In this document: positions 24,241 to 33,544 of the stretch, piece after piece
Position numbering within the stretch: the first letter of the stretch is position 1
How the letters are laid out: each line of letters begins with the position of its first letter
Origin: Bacillota bacterium
GTDB lineage: Bacteria > Bacillota > Clostridia > Peptostreptococcales > Anaerovoracaceae
Length of the DNA stretch: 64,000 bases
Reading direction: 5' to 3'
Assembly: GCA_022769485.1 (NCBI GenBank)
Contig: JALEJU010000012.1
Span: forward strand, 1 to 64,000
Program-made: the position numbers and the translations under genes
Notes under the pieces: generated by a model
The model's database searches: none
Told to the model about the DNA's origin: nothing
Seen by the model: the letters and a program-made list of their open reading frames with translations, nothing else

Positions 24241-26229
24241 CTATCTCTCCCGGTCATCCTCCGGCACGGAGTAAAGATCCTCGTCATCGTCCTCATCGTC
24301 GGATGCCTCTTCCTCCGCAGCCAGTTCCGCCATATGCTCCTCTGCTTCCTTTGCATTGGCAGCGGCAATGTTCTTTTCCGTCTCTCTCATGGAGGCGATC
24401 AGTTCTTCCGGAGTTTTCTTTCCGGAAACCAATTCTTCAAACTGTTCTCCGTCCAGCGTCTCTACTTCCAGCAGCACCTGCGCGATCTTGTTCAGCATAT
24501 CGATATTATCCGACAGAAGCTTTTCCGCCTTTGCGAAAGCGGTTTCTATAATCATATGGATTTCTTTATCGATCACCGAAGCCACTTCTTCCGAAAAATT
24601 TTTCTTGGTGGAAAAATCCTTGCCTAAGAAAATTTCATCCGAGGAGCTGTAGTTAATGGGTCCCAGCTTATCGCTCATGCCGTATTTGGTAACCATAGCT
24701 CTGGCAATTTCCGTAGCCCGTTCGATGTCGTTGCTGGCTCCTGTGCTGATATCGTCCAGCGTAATCTTTTCCGCCACCCGGCCGCCTAAAAGATGAATAA
24801 TCTGATCTTCCATTTCGCCTTTGGTGGAGTAGTATTTATCCTCCTTCGGCAGAATCATGGTAAATCCTCCCGCCATGCCTCTGGGTACAATCGTAACCTG
24901 ATGCACCGGATCGGTATTCGGCAGCAGAGACGCTACCAGCGCATGCCCCGCTTCGTGGAACGCCGTCAGCCTCCGCTCCCGCTCACTGATAACCCGGCTC
25001 TTCTTTTCCGGGCCGGCAATTACTTTTGTAATAGCCTCTTCGATTTCGTCCATGCGGATCCACTTTCCGTTGCGGCGAGCTGTCAGCAGCGCCGCTTCGT
25101 TCAGCAGGTTTTCAATATCCGCAGGGGTAAAGCCCGGCGTTCTGCGAGCCAGCACCTTCGGATCTACGCTGCTGTCCAGAGGTTTATTTCTGGAATGAAT
25201 CCGGAAAATTTCTTCTCTTCCTTTAATATCGGGAACGCCGATCACAACCTGACGGTCAAAACGCCCCGGGCGAAGCAGAGCCGGATCCAGAACATCCGGC
25301 CGGTTCGTCGCCGCCAAAATAATAATGCCCAGATTGTCTCCGAAGCCATCCATTTCCACCAGCAGCTGATTCAGCGTCTGCTCTCTTTCATCGTGGCCGC
25401 CGCCCAAACCGGCTCCCCGCTTTCTCCCAACCGCATCAATTTCATCGATGAAAACAATACAGGGAGCATTTTTCTTGGCCTGTTCAAACAAATCCCGCAC
25501 ACGGGAAGCACCTACGCCTACGAACATTTCCACGAAATCCGATCCGCTGATGCTGAAAAAAGGCACGCCGGCTTCGCCTGCCGTAGCCTTTGAAATATAC
25601 GTTTTCCCGGTTCCCGGAGGGCCTACCAGCAGAATGCCCTTCGGAATTCTCGCTCCCAGGTTTCTGTATTTTTTCGGATATTTCAGGAAATCCACCACTT
25701 CTTCCAGCTCTTCTTTTTCCTCGTCCAGACCTGCTACATCCGCAAATGTTACCTTCTTTAATTCGGATTCTTTGTGCATTTTTGCCCGGCTCTTGCCGAA
25801 GGCCATGACCCCCTTTCCGCCGCCCTGTCCCTGCTGCATCATAAGATACCAGAAGAAAATAAAGATTAAAACCATAACGATAGTAGGCAGCAGCGAAATA
25901 ATCCAGGACGAACTGGAAGGTTTCTTGCTGACGATGGTCAGCGTCCCCTGCTCTGCCTGCGGAAATATATATTTCTCCGTCAGCATCATCAGATTCAAAG
26001 AATCCGGCGCATAAGAAGAAATTTTGTTTCCGTTCTTTAATGTACCCGTCAGGTGGGTGTTCACTATGGTCAGCTCAACCACCTGTTCTTTCTGCATATA
26101 CGTTACGAAATCCGAAAATTCCACGGATTTCGGCGCAGATGCTTCGTTTCCTGAATAAAACCAGGCTAAACCCATAACAACGGCAAAAATGATGATATAA
26201 ATTCCAACATTTTTAACAAGTTTGTTCAA
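24241..26229 (-). CDS. ftsH: ATP-dependent zinc metalloprotease FtsH
   Basis: A 662-residue membrane AAA+ protease. Transmembrane helices at about 8-26 and 109-129 flank an extracytoplasmic FtsH_ext domain. The AAA module has Walker A GPPGTGKT (203-210), Walker B IVFIDEID (258-265) and the second region of homology ([17 protein letters not shown]). The M41 protease has zinc motif HEAGH (425-429). The acidic C-terminal tail (about 620-662) is Glu/Asp-rich. It degrades misfolded and regulatory membrane proteins. It has its own promoter within the tilS 3' end. Its position after tilS matches B. subtilis, although hprT is missing between them. Confidence 0.98.
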   Translation of the reverse strand: MNKLVKNVGIYIIIFAVVMGLAWFYSGNEASAPKSVEFSDFVTYMQKEQVVELTIVNTHLTGTLKNGNKISSYAPDSLNLMMLTEKYIFPQAEQGTLTIVSKKPSSSSWIISLLPTIVMVLIFIFFWYLMMQQGQGGGKGVMAFGKSRAKMHKESELKKVTFADVAGLDEEKEELEEVVDFLKYPKKYRNLGARIPKGILLVGPPGTGKTYISKATAGEAGVPFFSISGSDFVEMFVGVGASRVRDLFEQAKKNAPCIVFIDEIDAVGRKRGAGLGGGHDEREQTLNQLLVEMDGFGDNLGIIILAATNRPDVLDPALLRPGRFDRQVVIGVPDIKGREEIFRIHSRNKPLDSSVDPKVLARRTPGFTPADIENLLNEAALLTARRNGKWIRMDEIEEAITKVIAGPEKKSRVISERERRLTAFHEAGHALVASLLPNTDPVHQVTIVPRGMAGGFTMILPKEDKYYSTKGEMEDQIIHLLGGRVAEKITLDDISTGASNDIERATEIARAMVTKYGMSDKLGPINYSSSDEIFLGKDFSTKKNFSEEVASVIDKEIHMIIETAFAKAEKLLSDNIDMLNKIAQVLLEVETLDGEQFEELVSGKKTPEELIASMRETEKNIAAANAKEAEEHMAELAAEEEASDDEDDDEDLYSVPEDDRER

Positions 26230-26344
26230 TAGTCGGCCCCTTCCTTTCGTTTTATGTTCGACTTTATTCTATCCGTCTGCCGTCCGCAGCCGCCGGAAGA
26301 AAAAACGCCGACGGCTCCCGGGCGGAAAGAATTCGTATTGTATT

Positions 26345-26373
26345 ATTGTATCATAAGAGGCCATCCCCTTCAA
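26345..26373 (-). promoter_or_regulatory. ftsH promoter
   Basis: TTGAAG, 17-base spacer, TACAAT with upstream TGA on the minus strand, starting immediately after the tilS stop codon. Confidence 0.7.
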
Positions 26374-26374
26374 G

Positions 26375-27802
26375 CTACAAAACGCCGTCATATTCCAGAT
26401 AAACCACACCTTTTCGCGGTTCTGCGGCCTTGAAATTTTCACTGCTCCGAAACCCGATGATCCAAAGAACCTCTGAGCCCAGACAAATTAAAGGAATGCG
26501 ATTCCGCTCGTCCTGAGGGATCTTTGCGTCCACAAAATAATCCTGGATTTTTTTCGTGCCGTTCATACCCGAAGGCCGAATCCAATCTCCCGGCCTTCGA
26601 GTCCGCAATTCCAGCTCGCCGTAATCCATCAGACTTTTGTCGAAAATGGCCCGCCGCTTATCGCTCAGCAGGTATTCAACCTTTTCAGCCGCTTCCCCCG
26701 ATAAGATTTTTACCTTAAGTGCCCCGTTTAATGCAGAAACTTCTTCCCCGTCCAGCAATTTAAATGCATAACAGGCTTCCTGCTCCGCTTCCTGCTTGGT
26801 TTTGCGGAACAGCTCCACTTTTTCATAATTCAGCCGCAGCCCGTAACCTCCCGGAAAATCCATCATTTCCGAAGTACGGCCTTCCCGAATCAGGCGGTCG
26901 GCCTCATCAAGATGAATAGAAGAAATATCTTGGGTGAGTCCAATCTCCTTAAATCCTACGGAAACCGCCCGTTTCCGCACTGCCGAATGCAGTTCCCGAA
27001 GAACCTTTCTGTTATAAGAACAACGCTTCCTGTCTTCGGAAAGCTCCATCTCCGGCAGCGTCCCGAAAATATAACTCTTATCTTCTGCCGCAATTTTAGA
27101 AAGGCGGCTGAGAGCTTTGGTAATCCCCGGATTGAAATGCTCCTCCAGATAAGGAAGCAGTTCGATGCGGATTTTGTTGCGGGTGTACACCGGCTCCAGA
27201 TTGGTCTGATCCGTATGGGGATTCAGCCCGTATTCACGACAGTACTGTTCGATTTCCGTACGGGTTACATCCAAAAGAGGACGAATTACAACCCCGTCCC
27301 GCATATATTCCATGCCGGCAAGGCCGTCCACGCCGGTTCCTCTCAGAACGCGCATGAGAACGGTTTCTGCCTGGTCGTTCATGTTCTGTGCCACAGCAAT
27401 TTTTACAGCAGGCACGGCTTTTCCTTCATGCTGCTTTCTTGTGAGAATTTCTCTCCGAACCTCCTCAAAAGCCTGATAGCGGGCCTCCCGGCCCGCTTCT
27501 TCTTCAGTCATATGCCATTCTTTTGCCAGTACGGAAATGTCGCAGGAAAAGGTATGACAAGGCACATCCAGCTGTGCACAAAGTTCCTCCGTATATGTCT
27601 GGTCGCTGTCGGCGTCAGCTCCCCGCAGTCCGTGATTGACGTGAACCCCATGGAGATGCAGATCCCATTCTTCTGAGAATCCTTTCAGAATATGGAGCAG
27701 GCAAACGGAATCAGGTCCGCCTGACACCCCGATAACCACATGATCTCCGGGGTCCAGCAAACTGTTCTGCAAAATTGCATTCCTTACTTTTTCTGTGATC
27801 AT
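26375..27802 (-). CDS. tilS: tRNA(Ile)-lysidine synthase
   Basis: A 475-residue enzyme that attaches lysine to C34 of tRNA-Ile(CAU), making it read AUA. The N-terminal PP-loop ATPase has SGGPDS at 27-32. The central TilS-specific helical region and a C-terminal TilS domain (about 385-470, LRTRRPGDWIRP) follow, all of normal length. The start overlaps the 3' end of the EamA gene by four bases, so translation is coupled to a transporter that a MerR-type promoter probably controls. This is an odd arrangement for an essential gene, and a second promoter upstream seems likely. Confidence 0.96.
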   Translation of the reverse strand: MITEKVRNAILQNSLLDPGDHVVIGVSGGPDSVCLLHILKGFSEEWDLHLHGVHVNHGLRGADADSDQTYTEELCAQLDVPCHTFSCDISVLAKEWHMTEEEAGREARYQAFEEVRREILTRKQHEGKAVPAVKIAVAQNMNDQAETVLMRVLRGTGVDGLAGMEYMRDGVVIRPLLDVTRTEIEQYCREYGLNPHTDQTNLEPVYTRNKIRIELLPYLEEHFNPGITKALSRLSKIAAEDKSYIFGTLPEMELSEDRKRCSYNRKVLRELHSAVRKRAVSVGFKEIGLTQDISSIHLDEADRLIREGRTSEMMDFPGGYGLRLNYEKVELFRKTKQEAEQEACYAFKLLDGEEVSALNGALKVKILSGEAAEKVEYLLSDKRRAIFDKSLMDYGELELRTRRPGDWIRPSGMNGTKKIQDYFVDAKIPQDERNRIPLICLGSEVLWIIGFRSSENFKAAEPRKGVVYLEYDGVL

Positions 27803-28728
27803 AATGCCGTCTTTCCTTCTTTTTCATCTTTATCCGCCTCGGAGCAAGGCTTCTTTCGTTCAAACATACCGGAAGCCGCAAGGACGGAAGCAATAATCAG
27901 ACAGCCGCCCGCCAGCTGTAAAACCGCCGGCACGGTGCCGAACACCGCAAAGCTGATCAAAATCGCCACAACCGGAATAAAATTTTCAAAAAGAGTGGCA
28001 AACGCAACCGTGACCCGGCCTACCGCGAAGAGATAGACAAATTCCGTTCCCGCCGTGCAGACAACGCCCGCCGCTAAAACTACCAGAACAAGTTCCCCAT
28101 TGAATTCCGAAGCCGGAACCCAGGAAGGAACCGCCGCAGGCAGAGAAACTGCAGCAGCCGTTAAAAACTGCCATGCGGTCACAGTCAATGCGGAATAACG
28201 TTCCAGAAGCGGCTTGGAAATTACCAGATATGCCGTCCAGAATACAGTAGCTCCCAGCATAAATAAATACCCGCTCAGCTGTCCGCCCATATCCCCGTTT
28301 CCTCCGCAGGTTACGATCAGGAACACGCCCACGATGGACACCGCCGTGGCCGACGCTTTCTTCACCGTAATCTTATTTCCGAAGAAGATGCGGTCTGCAA
28401 TCAGGCCGAGAATAGGAACAAGCGTCAGTATCATGGAAGCCAGAGCGCCGGAGGTTCTCTCCACGCCTGCGTTTTCCATAAAGAAATATACCCCGCAAAG
28501 CACGCCGGAAATCAAAATTCTGACCCGGTCGTCCGGTAAAATTCTCTCATTTCTCTTAAATAAACATTTTGCCAGCAGCAGAGCCGCGGCAGCGCTTCCC
28601 ATACGCAGCAGAGTAAAAAACTCCACAGGCAGTTCGTCCAGCGCCACTTCCAGTAAAACAAATTCCGATCCCCACAGAAAACTTGCTGTAAATAAAGCAA
28701 TTAAGGGGATGATCGATATCTTTTTCAT
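27799..28728 (-). CDS. DMT-superfamily EamA transporter
   Basis: A 309-residue membrane protein with about ten helices and two EamA repeats (about 8-140 and 155-290). The start at 28728 follows GGGAGG; the ATG at 28752 lies inside the -10 region of the promoter and is rejected. The promoter has the long spacer of MerR-controlled genes, and a MerR-family gene is immediately upstream. It is therefore probably an inducible exporter of a toxic or drug-like compound. It overlaps tilS by four bases. Substrate unknown. Confidence 0.88.
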   Translation of the reverse strand: MKKISIIPLIALFTASFLWGSEFVLLEVALDELPVEFFTLLRMGSAAAALLLAKCLFKRNERILPDDRVRILISGVLCGVYFFMENAGVERTSGALASMILTLVPILGLIADRIFFGNKITVKKASATAVSIVGVFLIVTCGGNGDMGGQLSGYLFMLGATVFWTAYLVISKPLLERYSALTVTAWQFLTAAAVSLPAAVPSWVPASEFNGELVLVVLAAGVVCTAGTEFVYLFAVGRVTVAFATLFENFIPVVAILISFAVFGTVPAVLQLAGGCLIIASVLAASGMFERKKPCSEADKDEKEGKTAL

Positions 28729-28753
28729 AGTAAAACCTCCCTTTTCTAACATT

Positions 28754-28784
28754 AGTGTAAACCTTGGAGTTGCTCTAATGTCAA
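28754..28784 (-). promoter_or_regulatory. MerR-type promoter/operator of the EamA gene
   Basis: TTGACA and TACACT separated by 19 bases rather than 17, with the dyad TTGGAG-TTG-CTCTAA inside the spacer. This geometry is the hallmark of promoters that MerR proteins untwist to activate. Confidence 0.8.
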
Positions 28785-28897
28785 GAGGCTTTTGAACGTT
28801 TTTTAACGAACCGGAAAAAATGCGCCGCCCGCATAAAAAGGAATTTTGTCTGCCGCAGATTCCCCGTTAGCGGAACAGCCTCCTTCCCGGATAACTT

Positions 28898-29692
28898 TCA
28901 CTCTTCCGCAAGCGGCGCATAAAGACGATAATACTCAAAGGTGCCTCCCTTATCGTAAATAGTAACGCTCTGCCGCCCGTAAACCGATCCTTCCAGCTTC
29001 AAGCCCTGTTCCTCCGCATACCGGCAGAGGGGCTGGAATGCTGACCCATCGTCTTTCCCGTACTCGTAGCGAATTACGGTAAACAAACAGCGAGGGTGCT
29101 CCTCCTCTGTAAATCCGGCTCCTTTGCAGGGCAGACGCAGCTTGCGGGATATACCGCTGTCCAACGAAAAATAATGCTGCAGACCGCCGCCGGACAGCTT
29201 CCCGTAAAACGACATGAGTACAAAATACGCGTTCTCCTGGTTGATGGGAATGCTCTCCTTTAATTCCTCCATCGACACATTTTCCCGCCGGGGAAATGTA
29301 TTTTTCCGAATGGAACGGGGCAGAGGGCGAATATCATATTTCCCGAGGAAACGCATAGCTTCATCATGCATTTCCTCCCAGCCTTCCATGCGAATCAAGA
29401 GCTTTCGGCTTTCTTCCAGCCGTCGCTTCATGATTTCCTTTTTTTCATGTATCAGCCGCTGGGTTTCCCGCAGGTTTTTTCCGGAGCAGATTCCCCGGAT
29501 TTCCTCCAGGCTCATATCCACACTTCGATAGAACATCACGTCTGAAAGCAAAAAGATATCTTCAAAAGAATACTCCCGATACCCGTTTTCCGGATTTCTG
29601 CAGGGTGTAACAATACCTTCCTTTTCGTAATAACGAAGGGTATCTGCCGTAATTCCCAAAAACTTAGTCACTTCTCCGATCTGATAAGACAT
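28898..29692 (-). CDS. MerR-family transcriptional activator with GyrI-like effector domain
   Basis: A 264-residue regulator. The N-terminal winged helix (about 1-70) opens IGEVTKFLGITADTLRYYEKEG, cut here to its key features: helix-turn-helix, then the YYEKEG wing. A dimerising coiled coil spans about 75-115. The C-terminal part (about 140-264) resembles GyrI/SOUL-like multidrug-binding domains, as in BmrR or TipA. It has no cysteine cluster for metal binding. It lies 15 bases after the second ABC exporter gene and 170 bases upstream of the EamA gene, whose promoter has a 19-base spacer; that gene is the best target. Confidence 0.9.
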   Translation of the reverse strand: MSYQIGEVTKFLGITADTLRYYEKEGIVTPCRNPENGYREYSFEDIFLLSDVMFYRSVDMSLEEIRGICSGKNLRETQRLIHEKKEIMKRRLEESRKLLIRMEGWEEMHDEAMRFLGKYDIRPLPRSIRKNTFPRRENVSMEELKESIPINQENAYFVLMSFYGKLSGGGLQHYFSLDSGISRKLRLPCKGAGFTEEEHPRCLFTVIRYEYGKDDGSAFQPLCRYAEEQGLKLEGSVYGRQSVTIYDKGGTFEYYRLYAPLAEE

Positions 29693-29707
29693 ACCGCTCC
29701 CCCTCTT

Positions 29708-31603
29708 TTACGACAATTCAAACATTCCCGTATACAACTGATAATACTTTCCCTTTTCCTGCAGCAGCTGTTCGTGGCTTCCCCGTTCGATAATTTCTCC
29801 GTTTTCCAGCACTAAAATTGCATCCGCGTTCCGCACGGTGGAAAGCCGATGGGCAATTACGAAGACCGTTCTTCCATCCATCAGCCGTTCCATTCCCTTT
29901 TGAATCAGCGTTTCCGTACGAGTATCGATGGAGCTGGTGGCTTCATCCAAAACCAACACGGGAGGATCGGCAACCGCCGCTCTGGCAATGGCCAGAAGCT
30001 GGCGCTGTCCCTGGGACAGATTTGCGCCGTCTGCTGTCAGAACGGTATCGTAGCCCTGAGGAAGGTGCTGTATAAAAGCATGGGCGTTGGCCAGCTTTGC
30101 GGCTTCTTCCACTTCCGAATCCGAAGCCTCGAGATTCCCGTACCGGATATTTTCCCGAACGGTGCCTGTAAACAAATGGGTATCCTGAAGAACCATCGCC
30201 AGAGAACCCCGCAGATCCGCCTTTCGAATCCGCTTTAAATCGATTCCGTCGTAAGTAATTTCTCCCTCATTTATATCATAAAACCGGTTCAGCAAGTTGG
30301 TAATCGTGGTTTTTCCCGCACCGGTAGAACCCACGAAAGCGATCTCCTGGCCGGGCTCGGCGTAAAGAGAAACATTTTTCAATACGTTTTTTACTCCATC
30401 GTAGGAAAATGTCACATTGCGGAAACGCACATCGCCCCGCAGTTCGACCAGCCGCCAACCGCCCCGCTCCGAAGAATCCGGACATTTCCATGCCCACCGT
30501 CCGGTATGCGCTTCTGTTTCTTCCAAACCGCCGCCCTTCTTTTCCCGGACGTTGACCAGAATCACATCCCCGCCGTCTTCCTCTGACGGCTCATCGATTA
30601 AAGCAAAGATGCGCTCCGCTCCGGCAAGAGCGTTCAGGACAGAATTAAACAGCTGTGAAATCTGAGTCACCGGCTGAGCAAAGGAACGTGTATACTGCAG
30701 AAACGCCGCCACGGATCCCAGATCCAAGCGTCCGCCGATTACGGAAGCCGCCCCCAAAGCCGCTACAATCGCATACAGAATATACGACAGGTTTGACATA
30801 ATAGGCATCAGCACGTTGGCGCAGGTATTGGCGTTGGAAGCCGCCTGCCGCAGAGTTTCATTGCGCCGGGCAAATTCCGATTTTACTTCTTCTTCATGAT
30901 TGAATACCTTTATTACTTTTTGCCCTTCCACCATCTCTTCAATGTACCCGTTAAGTTTGCCGATAGCCTCCTGCTGTTTCTTAAAATAAAAAGCACTCTT
31001 TTTTCCCAGATATTTTATAATCCCCAGCATAAGAAACAGCACAAACGCCACTGCCAGCGTCAAAGCCGGGCTCAGTAAAAGCATCATAACAAAGATACCG
31101 CTGACCGAGATGGCAGAAGAAATCAGCTGGGGAACGCCGCTGCTGAGCATTTCCCGCAGTGCGTCCGTATCGTTAGTATAGCGGCTCATAAGTTCCCCGT
31201 GCACATGTTTGTCAAAGTAGCCGACAGACAGGCGCTCCATGCGGGAAAATAAATCCGTCCGGATTCGATACAGAGTGCCGGTAGCGATATTGATCATCAA
31301 ACGGCTGTACAGCCAGGAACAGAGAGTACCTGTCAGATAAATCGCCGCCATCACGCAAAGAATTCCCGCCAGCCCTGACAGATCCGGATTTTCGTGACCA
31401 ATCCAGGGGACAATATAACGGTTGATGATGGGTTTTAAAAAATAAGTTCCGGCTACGCCTGCCGCGGCACTGACCATAATCGCCAGCACTACGAAGCAGA
31501 GCTGTACCCGATACCTCAGCATATAACCCAAAATACGCCGCACCGTTTCTTTTGCATTTTTCGGCCGGGCTGCAGCGCCGGTTCTTTTTCCATGTCCTGG
31601 CAT
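29708..31603 (-). CDS. ABC exporter half, canonical catalytic subunit
   Basis: A 631-residue membrane-ATPase fusion. Six transmembrane helices span about 30-320, and the nucleotide-binding domain about 388-628. It has Walker A GSTGAGKT (425-432), signature LSQGQ (529-533) and Walker B VLDEATS with catalytic Glu554. About 45 hydrophilic residues (about 345-388) are inserted between the membrane and ATPase domains. The start directly abuts the stop of the partner subunit at 31604-33340; together they form a heterodimeric multidrug-type exporter like BmrCD or TM287/288. Substrate unknown, drug or peptide export likely. Confidence 0.93.
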   Translation of the reverse strand: MPGHGKRTGAAARPKNAKETVRRILGYMLRYRVQLCFVVLAIMVSAAAGVAGTYFLKPIINRYIVPWIGHENPDLSGLAGILCVMAAIYLTGTLCSWLYSRLMINIATGTLYRIRTDLFSRMERLSVGYFDKHVHGELMSRYTNDTDALREMLSSGVPQLISSAISVSGIFVMMLLLSPALTLAVAFVLFLMLGIIKYLGKKSAFYFKKQQEAIGKLNGYIEEMVEGQKVIKVFNHEEEVKSEFARRNETLRQAASNANTCANVLMPIMSNLSYILYAIVAALGAASVIGGRLDLGSVAAFLQYTRSFAQPVTQISQLFNSVLNALAGAERIFALIDEPSEEDGGDVILVNVREKKGGGLEETEAHTGRWAWKCPDSSERGGWRLVELRGDVRFRNVTFSYDGVKNVLKNVSLYAEPGQEIAFVGSTGAGKTTITNLLNRFYDINEGEITYDGIDLKRIRKADLRGSLAMVLQDTHLFTGTVRENIRYGNLEASDSEVEEAAKLANAHAFIQHLPQGYDTVLTADGANLSQGQRQLLAIARAAVADPPVLVLDEATSSIDTRTETLIQKGMERLMDGRTVFVIAHRLSTVRNADAILVLENGEIIERGSHEQLLQEKGKYYQLYTGMFELS

Positions 31604-33340
31604 TTATCCCACCTCCTCTATCCGAGACTGCGATCGGTAAATTTCCCGGTAAATCTCGTTATCCCGCAACAGTTCTTCATGGGTGCCGATACCGCTGATC
31701 TGCCCGTCTTCCAATACGATAATGCGGTCGGCATCCTGTACGGAGGAAAGCCGCTGCGCAATAAGTATCGTGGTCATTCCCGAAAGCCTCTGCCGCAGAG
31801 CCCGGCGGATTTTCGCATCAGTAGCCGTGTCCACTGCCGAGGTGCTGTCATCTAAAATAATGATTTTCGGTTTCTTTAAAAGTGCCCGGGCAATACAAAG
31901 CCGCTGTTTCTGACCGCCGGATACGTTTACGCCGCCCTGCCCCAGATCTGTTTTATAACCGTCCGGTAAGGCTTCGATGAATTCCCGGGCAGCTGCCGCC
32001 TCACAGGCCTCTGCGATTTCTTCTTCCGAAGCCTCCGGATTTCCCCATTTCAAATTTTCTTCTATGGTTCCCGAAAACAGCAGATTTTTCTGCAAAACCA
32101 CAGCGACGCTGTCCCGCAGAGCCTGCAGAGGATATTCCTTTACATCCCTGCCGCCAACCAGAACCCTTCCTTCCAGAACGTCGTAGAGCCGGGGAATCAA
32201 TTGCACCAGCGAAGTTTTGGAAGAACCGGTTCCGCCTACAATTCCAACGGTTTCACCCGAAGCAACAGAAAAACTTACATTTTTAAGAACCAGCCGATCT
32301 TTATCGCCGCTGTAGCTGAAGGACACATTATCAAAGCGCACGGAACCGTCAGGTACCTTGCTTTCTGCGGAAAGTTCTTTCGGATCTTCCATCTCCGGTT
32401 CTTCCTCCAGTACCTCGATGATTCGAGCCGCAGAAGCCCGGGATAATACCAAATTCAGCATGGTTACCGCAACCATAATAAGAGAAATCATGATCTGCGA
32501 GGTATAACTGATAAAGCTGATCAGTTCGCCGGTTTTCATGGTTCCGGCCACGATAAAATTCCCGCCGAACCAGCAGATGGCTACGATGCAGGAATATAAA
32601 ATCAAAGACATCATCGGCATAGCCAAAATCCCCAGCTTTTCCGCCCGTCTCTGCGCCGTACACAATTTTTCCGCAGCGTCCCGAAAGGCTTGATTTTCAT
32701 GGGGTTCCCGCACATAAGCTTTTACCGTGCGAATAGCGGTCAAATTTTCCTGAACGCGGCTGTTCAAGCCGTCATACTGTTCCATCATCCTGCGGAAGCG
32801 GGGATAAGACAGTCTCATAATCAGAAAAATTCCGATTATCAAAAATACTGCCGCCAACAAAAAAATACGGGTTAAACGGGCATTGATATAAGCAGCCATA
32901 CAAACAGCACAAACCAGCATCAGCGGCGCCCGAATCAAAATGCGCAGCATCATCTGCGCCATGTTCTGCGTGTTGGTTACATCCGTGGTCATCCGGGTAA
33001 TCAGCGAGGCCGTACTAAAGCGGTCAAGATTAGCAAACGCAAATTCCTGCACTTTGTCAAACAGGGCTTTCCTCAATTCGCAGGCAAAGCCCGTAGCGGC
33101 CACCGCCGCCGTCCGCCCTGCCGCAGCGCCGCAAAACAAAGAACACAACGCCATCAAAATCATAAAGCCGCCTGTTCGCAGTACATACCGCAAATCCTGC
33201 TGCTCAATTCCCACGTCCACGATTTTGGCCATCAAAAGGGGAATCAACACCTCTAAAACCACTTCCGCCGCTACCAAAAAAGGCGTGATTACCGCAAATT
33301 TCTTATACTTTTTTACAAAAGGCGCAATTTTTCCAATCAT
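31604..33340 (-). CDS. ABC exporter half, degenerate-site subunit
   Basis: A 578-residue partner of the next gene. Six membrane helices (about 15-300), then a nucleotide-binding domain (about 335-575) with Walker A GGTGSSKT (369-376), signature VSGGQ (473-477) and Walker B IILDDST. Residue 498 is Asp where the catalytic Glu normally stands. One degenerate and one canonical site is the rule for heterodimeric exporters, so this is expected rather than a defect. It is the first gene of the export operon, with a strong promoter and an overlapping dyad at 33423-33473. Confidence 0.93.
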   Translation of the reverse strand: MIGKIAPFVKKYKKFAVITPFLVAAEVVLEVLIPLLMAKIVDVGIEQQDLRYVLRTGGFMILMALCSLFCGAAAGRTAAVAATGFACELRKALFDKVQEFAFANLDRFSTASLITRMTTDVTNTQNMAQMMLRILIRAPLMLVCAVCMAAYINARLTRIFLLAAVFLIIGIFLIMRLSYPRFRRMMEQYDGLNSRVQENLTAIRTVKAYVREPHENQAFRDAAEKLCTAQRRAEKLGILAMPMMSLILYSCIVAICWFGGNFIVAGTMKTGELISFISYTSQIMISLIMVAVTMLNLVLSRASAARIIEVLEEEPEMEDPKELSAESKVPDGSVRFDNVSFSYSGDKDRLVLKNVSFSVASGETVGIVGGTGSSKTSLVQLIPRLYDVLEGRVLVGGRDVKEYPLQALRDSVAVVLQKNLLFSGTIEENLKWGNPEASEEEIAEACEAAAAREFIEALPDGYKTDLGQGGVNVSGGQKQRLCIARALLKKPKIIILDDSTSAVDTATDAKIRRALRQRLSGMTTILIAQRLSSVQDADRIIVLEDGQISGIGTHEELLRDNEIYREIYRSQSRIEEVG

Positions 33341-33422
33341 CCCGGCACACTCCTTTCAGCGGCGGCAGAGCTTTTTGCAACACCGGTGTCATGCTCCGCG
33401 CCGTGCTTTCCGCACAAAAATA

Positions 33423-33473
33423 CCGACCATTCGGCATTACTGCCATTATAAATGATCGGCATTTTGAAATCAA
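33423..33473 (-). promoter_or_regulatory. ABC exporter promoter with overlapping operator dyad
   Basis: TTGATT, 17-base spacer, TATAAT on the minus strand. CCGATCATT (just upstream of the -10) and AATGGTCGG (downstream) form an inverted repeat matching at eight of nine positions with a 19-base gap, bracketing the -10. Confidence 0.65.
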
Positions 33474-33544
33474 AGTTTTACAGCTTTTTTCAGTGAATCC
33501 ACACAAAAATCAGAGGCATTCAACAAACACGAAACACGGCTGTT

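Noticed and set aside
31604..33340. Asp in place of the Walker B Glu as an inactivating mutation
   Set aside because: One degenerate ATP site is normal in heterodimeric ABC exporters, and the partner subunit is canonical.
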